DNA of 64,000 nucleotides from Pedococcus bigeumensis (GTDB lineage: Bacteria; Actinomycetota; Actinomycetes; Actinomycetales; Dermatophilaceae), in contig NZ_RCZM01000009.1 in NCBI RefSeq assembly GCF_006438965.1, forward strand, positions 1-64,000, given 5' to 3'. The notes beneath the pieces are model-generated. The model was not told the DNA's origin, ran no database searches, and was given only the letters and a program-made list of their open reading frames with translations. The position numbers and the translations under genes are program-made. Below, in pieces: positions 48,952 through 57,933 of this stretch (its first letter is position 1; each line of letters begins with the position of its first letter).

Positions 48952-50210
48952 GCCACACCGATCCGGCTCGTGGTGCGGGACAGGACGCCCCAGACCGAGG
49001 GGAGGTCGTCACCGACGCCCACGACGGCGACGGTCCACCCGGCCCCGCGGAGCACCGGGACGCAGGCGAGCTCGTCGCTGGCGCCGGGCCGGTGCCGCCT
49101 GGTCGCCGTGAAGCCGTCGGGGTCCAGCACGATAGCCAGCGCCGTCCCACCGGGCTGGCGCAACGAGGCGACCCGACGGGCCAGCTCCTCGTCGAGGTCG
49201 GTCACGACAGCGAGGATCAGGCCACCGGACGCCGTCACGGGGTGGGCGGACTGCAGCACGTCGCCGAACTGGTCGTCCGACCCCGTCTCGGCCATGGCCA
49301 GCACGTCCAGCAGGGGATCGACCTCCATGGCGCTCGCGGCCCGGCTGTCCTCGGCCGTCTCATCGCTGATGAGGTGCACGGCATACCCCTGGTCGAGGAG
49401 GTGCGCGGAGACGGAGGCGCACGCGGTCACCGCCCACTCGAAGGAGCCGGAGGTGCCCGAGCCGTGGTGACCACGGGCCCGGGAGTCGAGGACGATCGCG
49501 GCGCGACGGCGCGCGGGGCGGTCCTCCTGGCGGACCATCAGCTCGCCAGTCTTGGCGGTTGCCGGCCAGTGGATGCGACGCAGGTCGTCACCGTCACGGT
49601 AGGAGCGAATCGAGACGTCGTCCTCGCCGTGGAGGGCGACCATGTGCGGGATCGCGCCCTCGGCGCCGACGCCGCTCCCAGGTGGCTGGCCGCCGCCGAG
49701 CGGGATGATCTTGGGCAGCACGAGGATGTCGCTGGACCCGGAGATCGCGGCCACCCGGGTGCTCAGCCCGAACGGGTCCCTCAGCCGGACGCCGAGCGGG
49801 CCCAGCCGATGCCGCCCGCGGACGTGCGAGCGCACCGAGTAGTGCACCTCCTGGCGGTCACCACGGCGAAGCCTCGGCACGACGAACCGCGGCCGGTCAC
49901 CGAGGGCGTAGTCGAGCTGCTCCTCGGCCATCAGCAACGGGCTGGCCGCGCCACCGGCGTTCTCGATGCCGAGTGTGACTAGCGACTGCTCGTCGACCTG
50001 GATCCGTCCCGGCAGGGCGGTGCGCTCGAGGGCGAACCGCAGGTCGTGGCGCCGCATGAGCAGCCCGCTCAGCAGCGGCAGCGCGACGAGCAGCACGCCG
50101 ATGCGGGTGAGGTCGGTGAAGCCGAGCCCAATTCCACACAGCACCAACGTGATTCCCGCAGCGACGAACGCCCGCCCGCGGGTGGTGAGCAGGTCGCGAA
50201 GTCGACGCAC
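48948..50210 (-). CDS. DUF58 domain protein
   Basis: A 420-residue protein with two N-terminal membrane helices (AFVAAGITLVLCGIGLGFTDLTRIGVLLVALPLL) and the DUF58 signature SIRSYRDGDDLRRIHWPATAKTGELMVRQED near residue 190-220, followed by a von Willebrand-A-like fold. DUF58 proteins work with MoxR-type ATPases, probably as adaptors for metal- or client-protein maturation. The GTG start is nine bases after the moxR gene. The stop overlaps the transglutaminase start. Confidence 0.9.
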   Translation of the reverse strand: MRRLRDLLTTRGRAFVAAGITLVLCGIGLGFTDLTRIGVLLVALPLLSGLLMRRHDLRFALERTALPGRIQVDEQSLVTLGIENAGGAASPLLMAEEQLDYALGDRPRFVVPRLRRGDRQEVHYSVRSHVRGRHRLGPLGVRLRDPFGLSTRVAAISGSSDILVLPKIIPLGGGQPPGSGVGAEGAIPHMVALHGEDDVSIRSYRDGDDLRRIHWPATAKTGELMVRQEDRPARRRAAIVLDSRARGHHGSGTSGSFEWAVTACASVSAHLLDQGYAVHLISDETAEDSRAASAMEVDPLLDVLAMAETGSDDQFGDVLQSAHPVTASGGLILAVVTDLDEELARRVASLRQPGGTALAIVLDPDGFTATRRHRPGASDELACVPVLRGAGWTVAVVGVGDDLPSVWGVLSRTTSRIGVA

Positions 50211-50219
50211 GCTGACGCC

Positions 50220-51296
50220 TCAGCGGCCGGAAGCCGGGACCGGCACCCGCCGCATGAGGTCCTGCAGCACCTCGCCGGTGCTGCGGCGGGCCAGCTGCGT
50301 CTCGCCGGTCGGGATGATGCGGTGCGCCAGGACCGGCAGCACGATGGCCTGGACGTCGTCAGGCAGCACGTGGTCACGACCGTCGAGCGCCGCGTGGGCG
50401 CGGGAGGCACGAAGCATGTGCAGGCTGGCGCGCGGGGAGGCACCGAGCCGCAGCGCGGAGCTGGACCGGGTGGCTGCCGAGAGGTCGACGACGTACTGCT
50501 TGATGGCGTCGCTGGTGAAGACCGACCGGACCGCCCGCACCATGGCCGAGACCGTGGCGGCGTCGGTGACCGGGCTGAGCGTCTCCAGCGGCGAGACCTG
50601 TCCGTGGCTGTCCAGCATCGCCACCTCGGCGCGGGCCGACGGGTAGCCGAGGGAGATGCGCGCCATGAAGCGGTCGCGCTGGGCTTCGGGGAGGGGGTAG
50701 GTGCCCTCCATCTCGATGGGGTTCTGGGTGGCCATCACGATGAACGGCTTCGGGAGGTCGTAGGTCTGGCCGTCGACGGTGACCTGTCCCTCCTCCATCG
50801 ACTCGAGCAGGGCCGACTGCGTCTTGGGTGAGGCGCGGTTGATCTCGTCGCCCACGACGACGTTGGCGAAGATCGCGCCGGGGCGGAACTCGAAGTCACG
50901 CACGTCCTGGTTGAACACGCTGACGCCGGTGATGTCGCTCGGCAGCAGGTCGGGGGTGAACTGCACGCGGCGGACCGAGCAGTCGATCGACCGGGCGAGC
51001 GTCTTGGCCAGCATCGTCTTGCCGACGCCGGGGACGTCCTCGAGGAGCAGGTGTCCTTCGGCGAGCAGCACGGTGATGGCGGTGTGCACGACGTCCGGCT
51101 TGCCCTCGATCACCGAGTTGATGGCGCGGGCGAGCCGTCCGGCGACCTCGGTCACCTGGCCCAGGGAGGCGGGGGAGCCCGCGGGGAGGGAGAGCAGGGT
51201 CTCCGGGTTGGTCGTCCCCACAGGGGTGGGCCTTGCCTGCTTGATGGCGTCGTCCTCGTGCCTGCCTTGCACCGGCTGTCCTTCCGTCATCCCCAT
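50220..51296 (-). CDS. MoxR-type AAA+ ATPase
   Basis: A protein of 358 residues: Walker A VPGVGKTMLAK, Walker B VVGDEINRA, the MoxR signature ATQNPIEMEGTYPLPEAQRDRFM, and a C-terminal helical lid. The DNA between Walker motifs (AIDCSVRRVQFTPDLLPSDITGVSVFNQ) is standard. The start is either ATG 51296 or 51290, as neither has a clear ribosome-binding site. It leads the moxR-DUF58-transglutaminase operon and acts as a chaperone-like ATPase. It is divergent from mraZ. Confidence 0.93.
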   Translation of the reverse strand: MGMTEGQPVQGRHEDDAIKQARPTPVGTTNPETLLSLPAGSPASLGQVTEVAGRLARAINSVIEGKPDVVHTAITVLLAEGHLLLEDVPGVGKTMLAKTLARSIDCSVRRVQFTPDLLPSDITGVSVFNQDVRDFEFRPGAIFANVVVGDEINRASPKTQSALLESMEEGQVTVDGQTYDLPKPFIVMATQNPIEMEGTYPLPEAQRDRFMARISLGYPSARAEVAMLDSHGQVSPLETLSPVTDAATVSAMVRAVRSVFTSDAIKQYVVDLSAATRSSSALRLGASPRASLHMLRASRAHAALDGRDHVLPDDVQAIVLPVLAHRIIPTGETQLARRSTGEVLQDLMRRVPVPASGR

Positions 51297-51681
51297 GGCC
51301 GCCACGCTGCGCCCCCCGGGTGGTCGATCGATCTTCCCCCACAACGCACCACCAAGACAGGGGGTATGCCGTCTCGTGACCTGACGACGGCCGTCACGGG
51401 GTCATTTCGCTCAGCGTCATTCGTTGCCGCGGCGGTTCCGGACCGGCTCTGGACGGGGTTTGGTGTCCAGCTCGGTCCCGACGGGCTGGTTCGCGACCCG
51501 CCGTGGCCCGGTGGTGGTCGACCGTCCACCACTTTTCACCACCGGTTTGACCTGCACAAATAGCTTCTTTGAGGCGAGATTTATGGTGAAAGTGCAGTGA
51601 TGACGGGTCGTGGTGGAGTAAAGTGGGGGAAACCAGAGGGCCGTGGGGTCCTTGGACGGGTCGGCAGGGGAGGTGGGCACG
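51297..51681. promoter_or_regulatory. divergent promoter region between moxR and mraZ
   Basis: A stretch of 385 bases without a gene. A relatively AT-rich part (51535-51600) should contain the mraZ promoter, but no clean pair of hexamers is visible (TTGACC at 51547 lacks a good -10). An inverted repeat GTGGTGG/CCACCAC occurs at 51511-51532. MraZ boxes are listed separately. Confidence 0.5.
51613..51646 (+). promoter_or_regulatory. MraZ boxes upstream of mraZ
   Basis: GTGG occurs at 51613, 51623 and 51643, i.e. at 10-bp and 20-bp spacing, with the AAAGTGGGG form typical of MraZ sites in the middle copy. MraZ is known to bind such helically phased direct repeats at its own promoter and to repress the cluster. 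Confidence 0.55.
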
Positions 51682-52113
51682 ATGTTTCTCGGTACACACA
51701 GCCCCCGACTCGACGACAAGGGCCGCCTCTTCCTCCCCGCGAAGTTCCGCGAGCGGATGTCGGACGGCCTCGTCGTGACCCGTGGCCAGGAGCGCTGCCT
51801 CTACGTCTTCCCGATGGACGAGTTCCTCAAGGTGACCCAGCAGATGCAGGCCGCGCCGACGACGAGCAAGGCGGTCCGCGACTTCACCCGTGTCTTCCTG
51901 TCCGGCGCCTCGGACGAGGTGCCTGACAAGCAGGGCCGCGTCACGATCCCTGCCAACCTGCGCGCCTACGCGGGTCTGACCCGCGAGTGCACCGTCATCG
52001 GTGCCGGCGCCCGCGTCGAGGTCTGGGACACCGACGCGTGGACCGCCTACCTCGAGTCCACCGAGCAGGGCTTCTCCGACCAGTCCGAGGAGGTCATCCC
52101 CGGACTCCTCTGA
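51682..52113 (+). CDS. mraZ: transcriptional regulator MraZ
   Basis: A protein of 143 residues made of two SpoVT/AbrB-like MraZ domains: [26 protein letters not shown] at the start and [23 protein letters not shown] from about residue 75. It forms a ring that binds GTGG-type repeats upstream of the division and cell-wall cluster. A clear GGGGAGG lies before the ATG at 51682; an earlier in-frame GTG is ignored because of that and of the conserved N terminus. First gene of the cluster. Confidence 0.95.
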   Translation: MFLGTHSPRLDDKGRLFLPAKFRERMSDGLVVTRGQERCLYVFPMDEFLKVTQQMQAAPTTSKAVRDFTRVFLSGASDEVPDKQGRVTIPANLRAYAGLTRECTVIGAGARVEVWDTDAWTAYLESTEQGFSDQSEEVIPGLL

Positions 52114-52131
52114 GCCAGTGCCCCTGGAGCC

Positions 52132-52206
52132 AGGTCTCCAGCCGCTTCGCATCCCGGGACGACTTCCCCCGCCCCGGGCCGCATCCCTTGAAGCGGATGG
52201 AGACCT
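52132..52206. repeat. 17-bp inverted repeat between mraZ and rsmH
   Basis: AGGTCTCCAGCCGCTTC (52132-52148) pairs with GAAGCGGATGGAGACCT (52190-52206) with one mismatch; the 41-base loop holds CCCGGG twice and GCATCCC twice. It lies in the 208-base space between mraZ and rsmH. It could be an attenuator or mRNA processing site that separates mraZ from the later genes; there is no U-run for a simple terminator. Confidence 0.7.
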
Positions 52207-52321
52207 GACCGCAGGGCCACCAGGACCTCAGCGCCACTCGACCGCACCGCACGAACCGCTCGACCAGCACCACCAGCTCGACCGCCACCGCAGCACCAGC
52301 ACCGTCCCGCAGGAGATGTCG

Positions 52322-53314
52322 ATGAACGCACGAGGAATGGCCGCCGACCGGCACATTCCGGTGCTCCGCGACCGCATCGTCGACCTGCTGGCCCCGGCCC
52401 TGAGCGCGCCCGGCGCGGTCTACCTCGACGGCACCCTCGGGATGGGTGGGCATGCCGAGGCGGTCCTCGAGCGCTGTCCCGCCGCGCACGTCGTGGGCAT
52501 CGACCGCGACCAGGAGGCGCTCGCGCTCGCTGCCGAGCGCCTCGCTCCGTATGCCGCGCAGGTCACCTTCGTGCACGCCGTCTACGACGAGGTGCCGCAG
52601 GCCCTTGCCGAGGCGGGCGTCGACCATGTCGACGCGGCGCTCTACGACCTGGGCGTGTCCTCGCTCCAGCTCGACGAGGCCGACCGCGGGTTCTCCTACA
52701 GCCAGGACGCCCCGCTCGACATGCGGATGGACCAGTCCGCGGGCCTGACCGCCGCCGAGGTGCTGAACACCTACGAGGCGGCCGACCTCGAGGCGATCCT
52801 GCGCGAGTTCGGCGAGGAGCGCTTCGCCAAGAAGATCGCCGGCGCCATCGTCCGCGAACGCGACGACGAGCCGTTCACCACCTCGGGCCGCCTCGTCGAG
52901 CTGCTCAAGAAGGTCGTCCCGGCCACCTCGCAGAAGAGCGGCGGGCACCCGGGCAAGCGCACCTTCCAGGCCCTGCGCATCGAGGTCAACGCCGAGCTGT
53001 CGGTGTGGGCTGCGGCGCTGCCGCGCGTGGTCGACGCCCTCCCCGTGGGCGGACGGGTCGCCGTCCTGTCCTACCACTCGCTCGAGGACCGCATCACCAA
53101 GCAGGTGCTCTCGACGGGCGCCAAGGGCAGCAGCCCGCAAGGCCTGCCGGTCGAGCTGCCCGAGCACGCGGCATACCTGCGGCTGCTCACCCGGGGCGCC
53201 GAGGAGGCAAGCCCCGAGGAGCAGGCCACCAACCCCAGATCTGCCTCGGTGCGCCTGCGCGCTGCCGAGCGCACCCGACTCACTGTCAGCACCACGAAGG
53301 GAACGCACCGATGA
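52322..53314 (+). CDS. rsmH: 16S rRNA (cytosine-1402-N4)-methyltransferase
   Basis: A protein of 330 residues (MraW family): [17 protein letters not shown] start motif, SAM-binding [16 protein letters not shown], then [29 protein letters not shown], then [12 protein letters not shown] and [13 protein letters not shown]. It methylates C1402 of 16S rRNA in the decoding centre. AGGAG six bases before ATG 52322 fixes the start; ATG 52316 would be too close. The stop overlaps the ftsL start. Confidence 0.95.
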   Translation: MNARGMAADRHIPVLRDRIVDLLAPALSAPGAVYLDGTLGMGGHAEAVLERCPAAHVVGIDRDQEALALAAERLAPYAAQVTFVHAVYDEVPQALAEAGVDHVDAALYDLGVSSLQLDEADRGFSYSQDAPLDMRMDQSAGLTAAEVLNTYEAADLEAILREFGEERFAKKIAGAIVRERDDEPFTTSGRLVELLKKVVPATSQKSGGHPGKRTFQALRIEVNAELSVWAAALPRVVDALPVGGRVAVLSYHSLEDRITKQVLSTGAKGSSPQGLPVELPEHAAYLRLLTRGAEEASPEEQATNPRSASVRLRAAERTRLTVSTTKGTHR

Positions 53315-53982
53315 GCCAGCAGACTGCGACGGCGAGGGTCGCATCTCGGGCACCTGCCCGGAAGGTCTCGTCCCCGCAACCCCTGAGGGTGGTTCCTGCG
53401 GCCGTCGGACACCCGGGCAACGGTGTCTTCGCTGCCCTGTGCATGACCCTGCTGTGCGCCGGGCTGTTCGGGCTGCTCATGCTCAACACGGCCATGGCCG
53501 AGGGGTCCTTCACCCTGCACAACCTGCAGTCCACGTCGGGCGAGCTCACCGACACCCAGGACGCCCTGACCCAGGCCATCGACGCCCAGCGCAGCCCGGC
53601 CAACCTCGCCGCGCGGGCGACCAAGCTCGGCATGGTGCCCGCCGACTCCGCAGCGTTCCTGCGGCTGTCGGACGGCAAGGTGCTCGGCGTGGCGAAGCCG
53701 GCGAAGAAGGAGAGCGGCTTTACCGTGGTGACGGCTCCACAGGTGCCTTCGGCGAAGACCGGTCCGGACAAGAAGGCCGACCCAGCGACGACCGTCACGA
53801 AGAAGGGGGATGTGACGACGACGACCGAGGTCGTCACCCAGCCCGACGGCTCGGTGGTGACCACCGTGACCAGCGTCAACGCCAAGACCAAGACCACGAC
53901 CAGCACCACGACGACCAAGCCGCCGGCGAAGAAGCCGGCCACCAAGCCGACCACCCCGCAGATCGCCACGCCGACGCAGTAG
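53311..53982 (+). CDS. ftsL: FtsL-like cell-division protein with long Thr/Lys-rich tail
   Basis: A protein of 223 residues. A basic cytoplasmic part (1-40), one membrane helix ([20 protein letters not shown]), then a coiled-coil-like segment with [25 protein letters not shown], typical of FtsL/DivIC-type proteins. About 90 further residues are rich in Thr, Lys and Pro, longer than in most FtsL proteins. It bridges FtsQ and FtsW-FtsI at the septum. Identity rests mainly on position in the cluster and topology. ATGA overlap with rsmH; a minisatellite follows. Confidence 0.85.
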   Translation: MSQQTATARVASRAPARKVSSPQPLRVVPAAVGHPGNGVFAALCMTLLCAGLFGLLMLNTAMAEGSFTLHNLQSTSGELTDTQDALTQAIDAQRSPANLAARATKLGMVPADSAAFLRLSDGKVLGVAKPAKKESGFTVVTAPQVPSAKTGPDKKADPATTVTKKGDVTTTTEVVTQPDGSVVTTVTSVNAKTKTTTSTTTTKPPAKKPATKPTTPQIATPTQ

Positions 53983-54033
53983 CCGGCGGGCGCACCGGGG
54001 ACCGACAGCCGGCCGACCAGCCGCAGCACGTCC

Positions 54034-54121
54034 CAGCAGACCATCCCAGCAGACCATCCCAGCAGACCATCCCAGCAGACCATCCCAGCAGACCATCCCA
54101 GCAGACCATCCCAGCAGACCA
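54034..54121. repeat. 13-bp minisatellite between ftsL and ftsI, 6.8 copies
   Basis: Six perfect copies of CAGCAGACCATCC (54034-54111) and ten bases of a seventh. It fills most of the 154-base space between the ftsL stop and the ftsI start, ending 15 bases before the GTG. Perfect copies suggest recent expansion. It does not belong to any likely coding frame. Confidence 0.95.
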
Positions 54122-54136
54122 GGACCGAGGTACCCA

Positions 54137-56320
54137 GTGACGCAGAGCCGAGGCAGCCGCCCCGGAACCCCGCGCCCGCCTGCGTCCTCGGATCCGCGTG
54201 CCGCCGCTGGTCGAGGGTCGGGCGCCGGCCCGAAGCGGCCCGGTGGGGCTCGCAACGGCACCGGTGCGCCGCACCCCAAGGCCGGGCAGCCGCACACCAC
54301 CGGCTCGAGGGGCACGGCCAAGCCCGCGCCGAAGGCCACCTCGAAGACAACGTCCAGGACGGCCAGGCAGCCCACCTCGGCTCCGCGACAGGCGCCCGCC
54401 CCACGCGCCGCCAAGGCAGCCAAGTCCGCGGCTCGCCCGACGAGGCGGCCTCCCGCACCCCCCGGGCCGCCGCCTCCGCCCGGCCGCCGCAAGGTCACCC
54501 TGGGCAGCTCGAGCCCGCGGCGACGGATGCGCACGATGACCATCGCGGTGCTCTTCATCTTCAGCGTGTTCGGTGCGCAGCTGTTGCGGTTGCAGGGTTT
54601 TGACGCCTCTGCCGTGTCCAAGGACGCCCAGAGCTCCAGGACCGCCACCATCGCGCTGCCCGCCATGCGCGGCTCCATCACCGACCGCAACGGCACGATC
54701 CTCGCGTCGAGCATCGAGCGCCGCACGGTGACCGTCGACCAGACTGCGGTGCCGCAGTACGTCAAGACGGTCGACGGGGTGCGCAGCCGGGTCGGGGTGG
54801 CCGGAGCGGCCCAGGACCTCTCGCCGCTGCTCGGCATCCCGGTCGACACCCTCACGGCAGAGCTCACCGGCAAGGCCAAGTACCGCGTGCTGCAGAAGAA
54901 CATCACCCCCCTCAACTGGCGCAAGATCTCCGCCCTCGGCATCAACGGCATCTACTCCGAGGCGACCTCCGACCGCGTCTATCCCACGACGACGGCCGCG
55001 TCGGCGCTGGTCGGGTTCGTCCAGTCGGACGGGACAGCCGGTGCCGGTCTCGAGGTCCTCATGGACAAGGTCCTCAAGGGCAAGTCCGGCAAGACGATCT
55101 TCGAGCAGTCGCAGGACGGCCGCCCGATCCCGAACGCGCGCCAGGAGACGATCACCCCCGTCCCGGGCCGCGAGGTCCAGCTCACGATCGACTCCGACCT
55201 GCAGTGGTTTGCCCAGAACGCGGTGGCCCAGAAGGTCATCGAGACCCAGGCGCTCTCGGGCACGGTCGTCGTGGAGAACGTCAAGACGGGGGAGCTGCTG
55301 GCTGTCGCGTCCTACCCGACCTTCAACCCCACCCAGCCCGGCCAGTCCAGCGAGAACTGGACCAACAAGGCCTTCAGCGACGTCTACGAGCCCGGCTCCA
55401 CGGGCAAGGTGATGACGGCCGCGGCCGCCCTCGAGGAGGGCGTCGTGACCCCCTCCGACGTGGTCGAGGTCCCCAACCGGATCCACCGCGCCGGCACGGA
55501 GTTCAAGGACAGCCACGACCACCCGACCGAGTACCTCACCTTTGCCGGCGTCCTGGCCCAGTCCAGCAACATCGGCACCATCCTCGCCGGCGAGAAGGTC
55601 AAGCCGTCGACGATGTACAGCTACTTCACCAAGTTCGGCCTGGGCCAGACGTCGGGGATGGGCTTCCCCGGTGAGGGCCCGGGCCTGCTGACCAACGTCA
55701 AGGACTGGAACGGTTCGCAGCGCTACACGGTGCTGTTCGGCCAGGGGCTGTCGGTCAATGCCCTCCAAGCCGCTGGCGTCTTCCAGACCATCGCCAACAA
55801 CGGCGTGCGGATCCCGCCACGGATCGTCGCCGCGACCGGCGACGGCAAGGGCGGCTTCACGCCGGCTGACAAGCCCGACCCGGTCAAGGTCGTCTCGCCC
55901 GACACCGCCAAGCAGGTCCGCGACATGCTCGAAGGTGTCGTCAGCAAGGAGGGCACCGCGCCGGAGGCCAAGATCCCCGGCTACCGCGTGGCCGGCAAGA
56001 CGGGCACCGCAGACCGCTACGACGCACGCGTCGGCGGCTACTCCGGCAAGACGGCGAGCTTCATCGGCTTCGCCCCGGCAGACGACCCGGAGATCGTCGT
56101 CGCGGTCACGCTGCAGCGGCCGATCAAGGGCTACTTCGGCGGGGTGGTCGCCGGCCCGGTCTTCCACGACGTCATGACCTACGCGCTGCAGGAGCTGCAG
56201 ATCCCGCCGACCGGCACCAAGTCCCCGGTGACCACGATCCGCCCGGAGAAGAACCCGCCGGCCAGCGACACGAGCGTCATCCGGGACCGCAGGTCGGGCG
56301 CATCCGGCGCCTCCCGCTGA
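54137..56320 (+). CDS. ftsI: peptidoglycan D,D-transpeptidase FtsI (PBP3)
   Basis: A protein of 727 residues. Residues 1-125 are an unusually long cytoplasmic extension rich in Pro, Ala, Lys, Arg. A membrane helix (about 132-155, MTIAVLFIFSVFGAQLL) precedes the PBP dimer domain (from about 180, MRGSITDRNGTILA) and the transpeptidase: Ser421-Thr-Gly-Lys424 (nucleophile), Ser476-Ser-Asn478, Lys621-Thr-Gly623. It cross-links septal peptidoglycan together with FtsW. GAGG lies six bases before the GTG start. Follows ftsL after a minisatellite. Confidence 0.95.
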   Translation: MTQSRGSRPGTPRPPASSDPRAAAGRGSGAGPKRPGGARNGTGAPHPKAGQPHTTGSRGTAKPAPKATSKTTSRTARQPTSAPRQAPAPRAAKAAKSAARPTRRPPAPPGPPPPPGRRKVTLGSSSPRRRMRTMTIAVLFIFSVFGAQLLRLQGFDASAVSKDAQSSRTATIALPAMRGSITDRNGTILASSIERRTVTVDQTAVPQYVKTVDGVRSRVGVAGAAQDLSPLLGIPVDTLTAELTGKAKYRVLQKNITPLNWRKISALGINGIYSEATSDRVYPTTTAASALVGFVQSDGTAGAGLEVLMDKVLKGKSGKTIFEQSQDGRPIPNARQETITPVPGREVQLTIDSDLQWFAQNAVAQKVIETQALSGTVVVENVKTGELLAVASYPTFNPTQPGQSSENWTNKAFSDVYEPGSTGKVMTAAAALEEGVVTPSDVVEVPNRIHRAGTEFKDSHDHPTEYLTFAGVLAQSSNIGTILAGEKVKPSTMYSYFTKFGLGQTSGMGFPGEGPGLLTNVKDWNGSQRYTVLFGQGLSVNALQAAGVFQTIANNGVRIPPRIVAATGDGKGGFTPADKPDPVKVVSPDTAKQVRDMLEGVVSKEGTAPEAKIPGYRVAGKTGTADRYDARVGGYSGKTASFIGFAPADDPEIVVAVTLQRPIKGYFGGVVAGPVFHDVMTYALQELQIPPTGTKSPVTTIRPEKNPPASDTSVIRDRRSGASGASR

Positions 56321-56337
56321 CGGTAGGCTCGCTGTCC

Positions 56338-57933
56338 GTGCCTTCCCCCCGTCCGTCGTCCCCGCAGGCGACCTCGCTCACCGCCGTGGCCGACCTCGTC
56401 GGTGGCCTGCTGGTCGGTGCGGACCGCGAGGTCACAGGGGTCAGCCTGTCCTCCCAGGACGTCGTTCCGGGAGACCTCTACGCGGCGCTTCCCGGCGCCA
56501 ACGCCCACGGCGCACGGTATGCCGCCGGGGCCCGCGAGGCGGGCGCGGTTGCCGTCCTCACGGACGCGGCCGGGGGCGAGGTCCTCGACGCCGACGGGGT
56601 GGACCTGCCACGCGTCGTCGTGGAGCACCCGCGCAGCCTGGTGGGTCTGGCTGCTGCACGGGTCTACGGGACCGTCGACCTCCCCATGCGCATGTACGGG
56701 GTGACGGGGACGAACGGGAAGACCACGACGGCATACCTCATCAACTCGGCGCTCACGGCGCTCGGCCACACGACCGGGCTGATCGGCACGGTCGAGACCC
56801 GCATCGGTGCCGAGCGGGTGAAGAGCGTCCGCACGACGCCGGAGGCGACGGTGGTCCACGCCCTGCTGGCGGTGATGACCGAGCGGGCCATCGACTCCTG
56901 CGTCATGGAGGTCTCCAGCCACGCCCTGGCCCAGCACCGCGTGGACGGGGTGGTCTACGACGTGGCGCTGTTCACCAACCTGTCGCAGGACCACCTCGAC
57001 TTCCACCCCACGATGCGTGACTACTTCCTGGCCAAGGCGGCGCTGTTCACCCGCGAGCGCGCGCGTCGCGGGATCGTCTGTGTCGACGACGAGTGGGGTC
57101 GCGAACTGTCAACCCTGGCAACGATTCCCGTCACCACGCTGACCTCGCTGGACGATGTCGACGCCGACTGGAGAGTGGTTGCGGGGGAGGACGACCCCGC
57201 GGAGTTCACCCTTTCCGACGGGGTGACGACGCTGCACCTGCGTTCGGCCCTGCCTGGCGACTTCAACCGGGTCAACACGGCGATGGCGGCACTTGCCCTG
57301 ATGGCCGGCGGGGTGGACCCGCAGGACGCCGAGCGGGCGCTGCTGGTCGACCCGCACGTCCCCGGCCGGATGGAGCGGGTCGTGGTGGGTGACTACGAGA
57401 GCTTCCGTGAGCGCGACGCCGACACCCTGGCGGACCTCGGGCTGCCGATGGTCGTCGTCGACTACGCCCACACGCCCGACGCCGTCGCCGCGGCGCTCAA
57501 GGCGCTGCGTCCCGCGACGACCGGCACCCTGGTGGTCGTGCTCGGCGCCGGTGGGGACCGGGACCGCGGCAAGCGGGCTGCCATGGGAGGAGCCGCCGCG
57601 GAAGGAGCCGATGTCGTCGTCGTCACGGACGACAACCCCCGGTCGGAGCCGCCGGAGGCCATCCGCGCCGCCATCCTCGAAGGTGCGCGGGCTGCCGGCA
57701 CCTCCGCTCGGCTGCACGACGTGGCCGGGCGGGCCGCGGCCATCGCCGAGGCCATCCGAGCGGCCCACGCTGCGGGGCCGGGAAGCGTTGTCGCCGTCGT
57801 CGGCAAGGGGCACGAGACCGGGCAGGAGATCGCGGGCACGGTGCACCCGTTCGACGACCGAGCCGAGGCACGTCAGGCACTGGAGGTACTGGTCGCCGAG
57901 GCCGCGCGTGCGCAGGGGGGATTGCGACGATGA
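56338..57933 (+). CDS. murE: UDP-MurNAc-L-Ala-D-Glu--meso-DAP ligase
   Basis: A protein of 531 residues with the Mur ligase pattern: ATP loop [15 protein letters not shown], then VMEVSSHALAQHRVDG, NLSQDHLDFHPTM, VDYAHTPDAVAAAL, and the specificity motif DNPR (432-435), which selects meso-diaminopimelate rather than lysine. It adds the third residue of the peptide stem in the cytosol. GTG start 17 bases after ftsI. It overlaps murF by four bases. Confidence 0.95.
   Translation: MPSPRPSSPQATSLTAVADLVGGLLVGADREVTGVSLSSQDVVPGDLYAALPGANAHGARYAAGAREAGAVAVLTDAAGGEVLDADGVDLPRVVVEHPRSLVGLAAARVYGTVDLPMRMYGVTGTNGKTTTAYLINSALTALGHTTGLIGTVETRIGAERVKSVRTTPEATVVHALLAVMTERAIDSCVMEVSSHALAQHRVDGVVYDVALFTNLSQDHLDFHPTMRDYFLAKAALFTRERARRGIVCVDDEWGRELSTLATIPVTTLTSLDDVDADWRVVAGEDDPAEFTLSDGVTTLHLRSALPGDFNRVNTAMAALALMAGGVDPQDAERALLVDPHVPGRMERVVVGDYESFRERDADTLADLGLPMVVVDYAHTPDAVAAALKALRPATTGTLVVVLGAGGDRDRGKRAAMGGAAAEGADVVVVTDDNPRSEPPEAIRAAILEGARAAGTSARLHDVAGRAAAIAEAIRAAHAAGPGSVVAVVGKGHETGQEIAGTVHPFDDRAEARQALEVLVAEAARAQGGLRR

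Noticed and set aside
53876-56167. Minus-strand frame opposite ftsI, including a repeated GMVCWDGLLGWSA segment
   Set aside because: The repeated peptide is only the 13-bp minisatellite read on the other strand; ftsI occupies the region.
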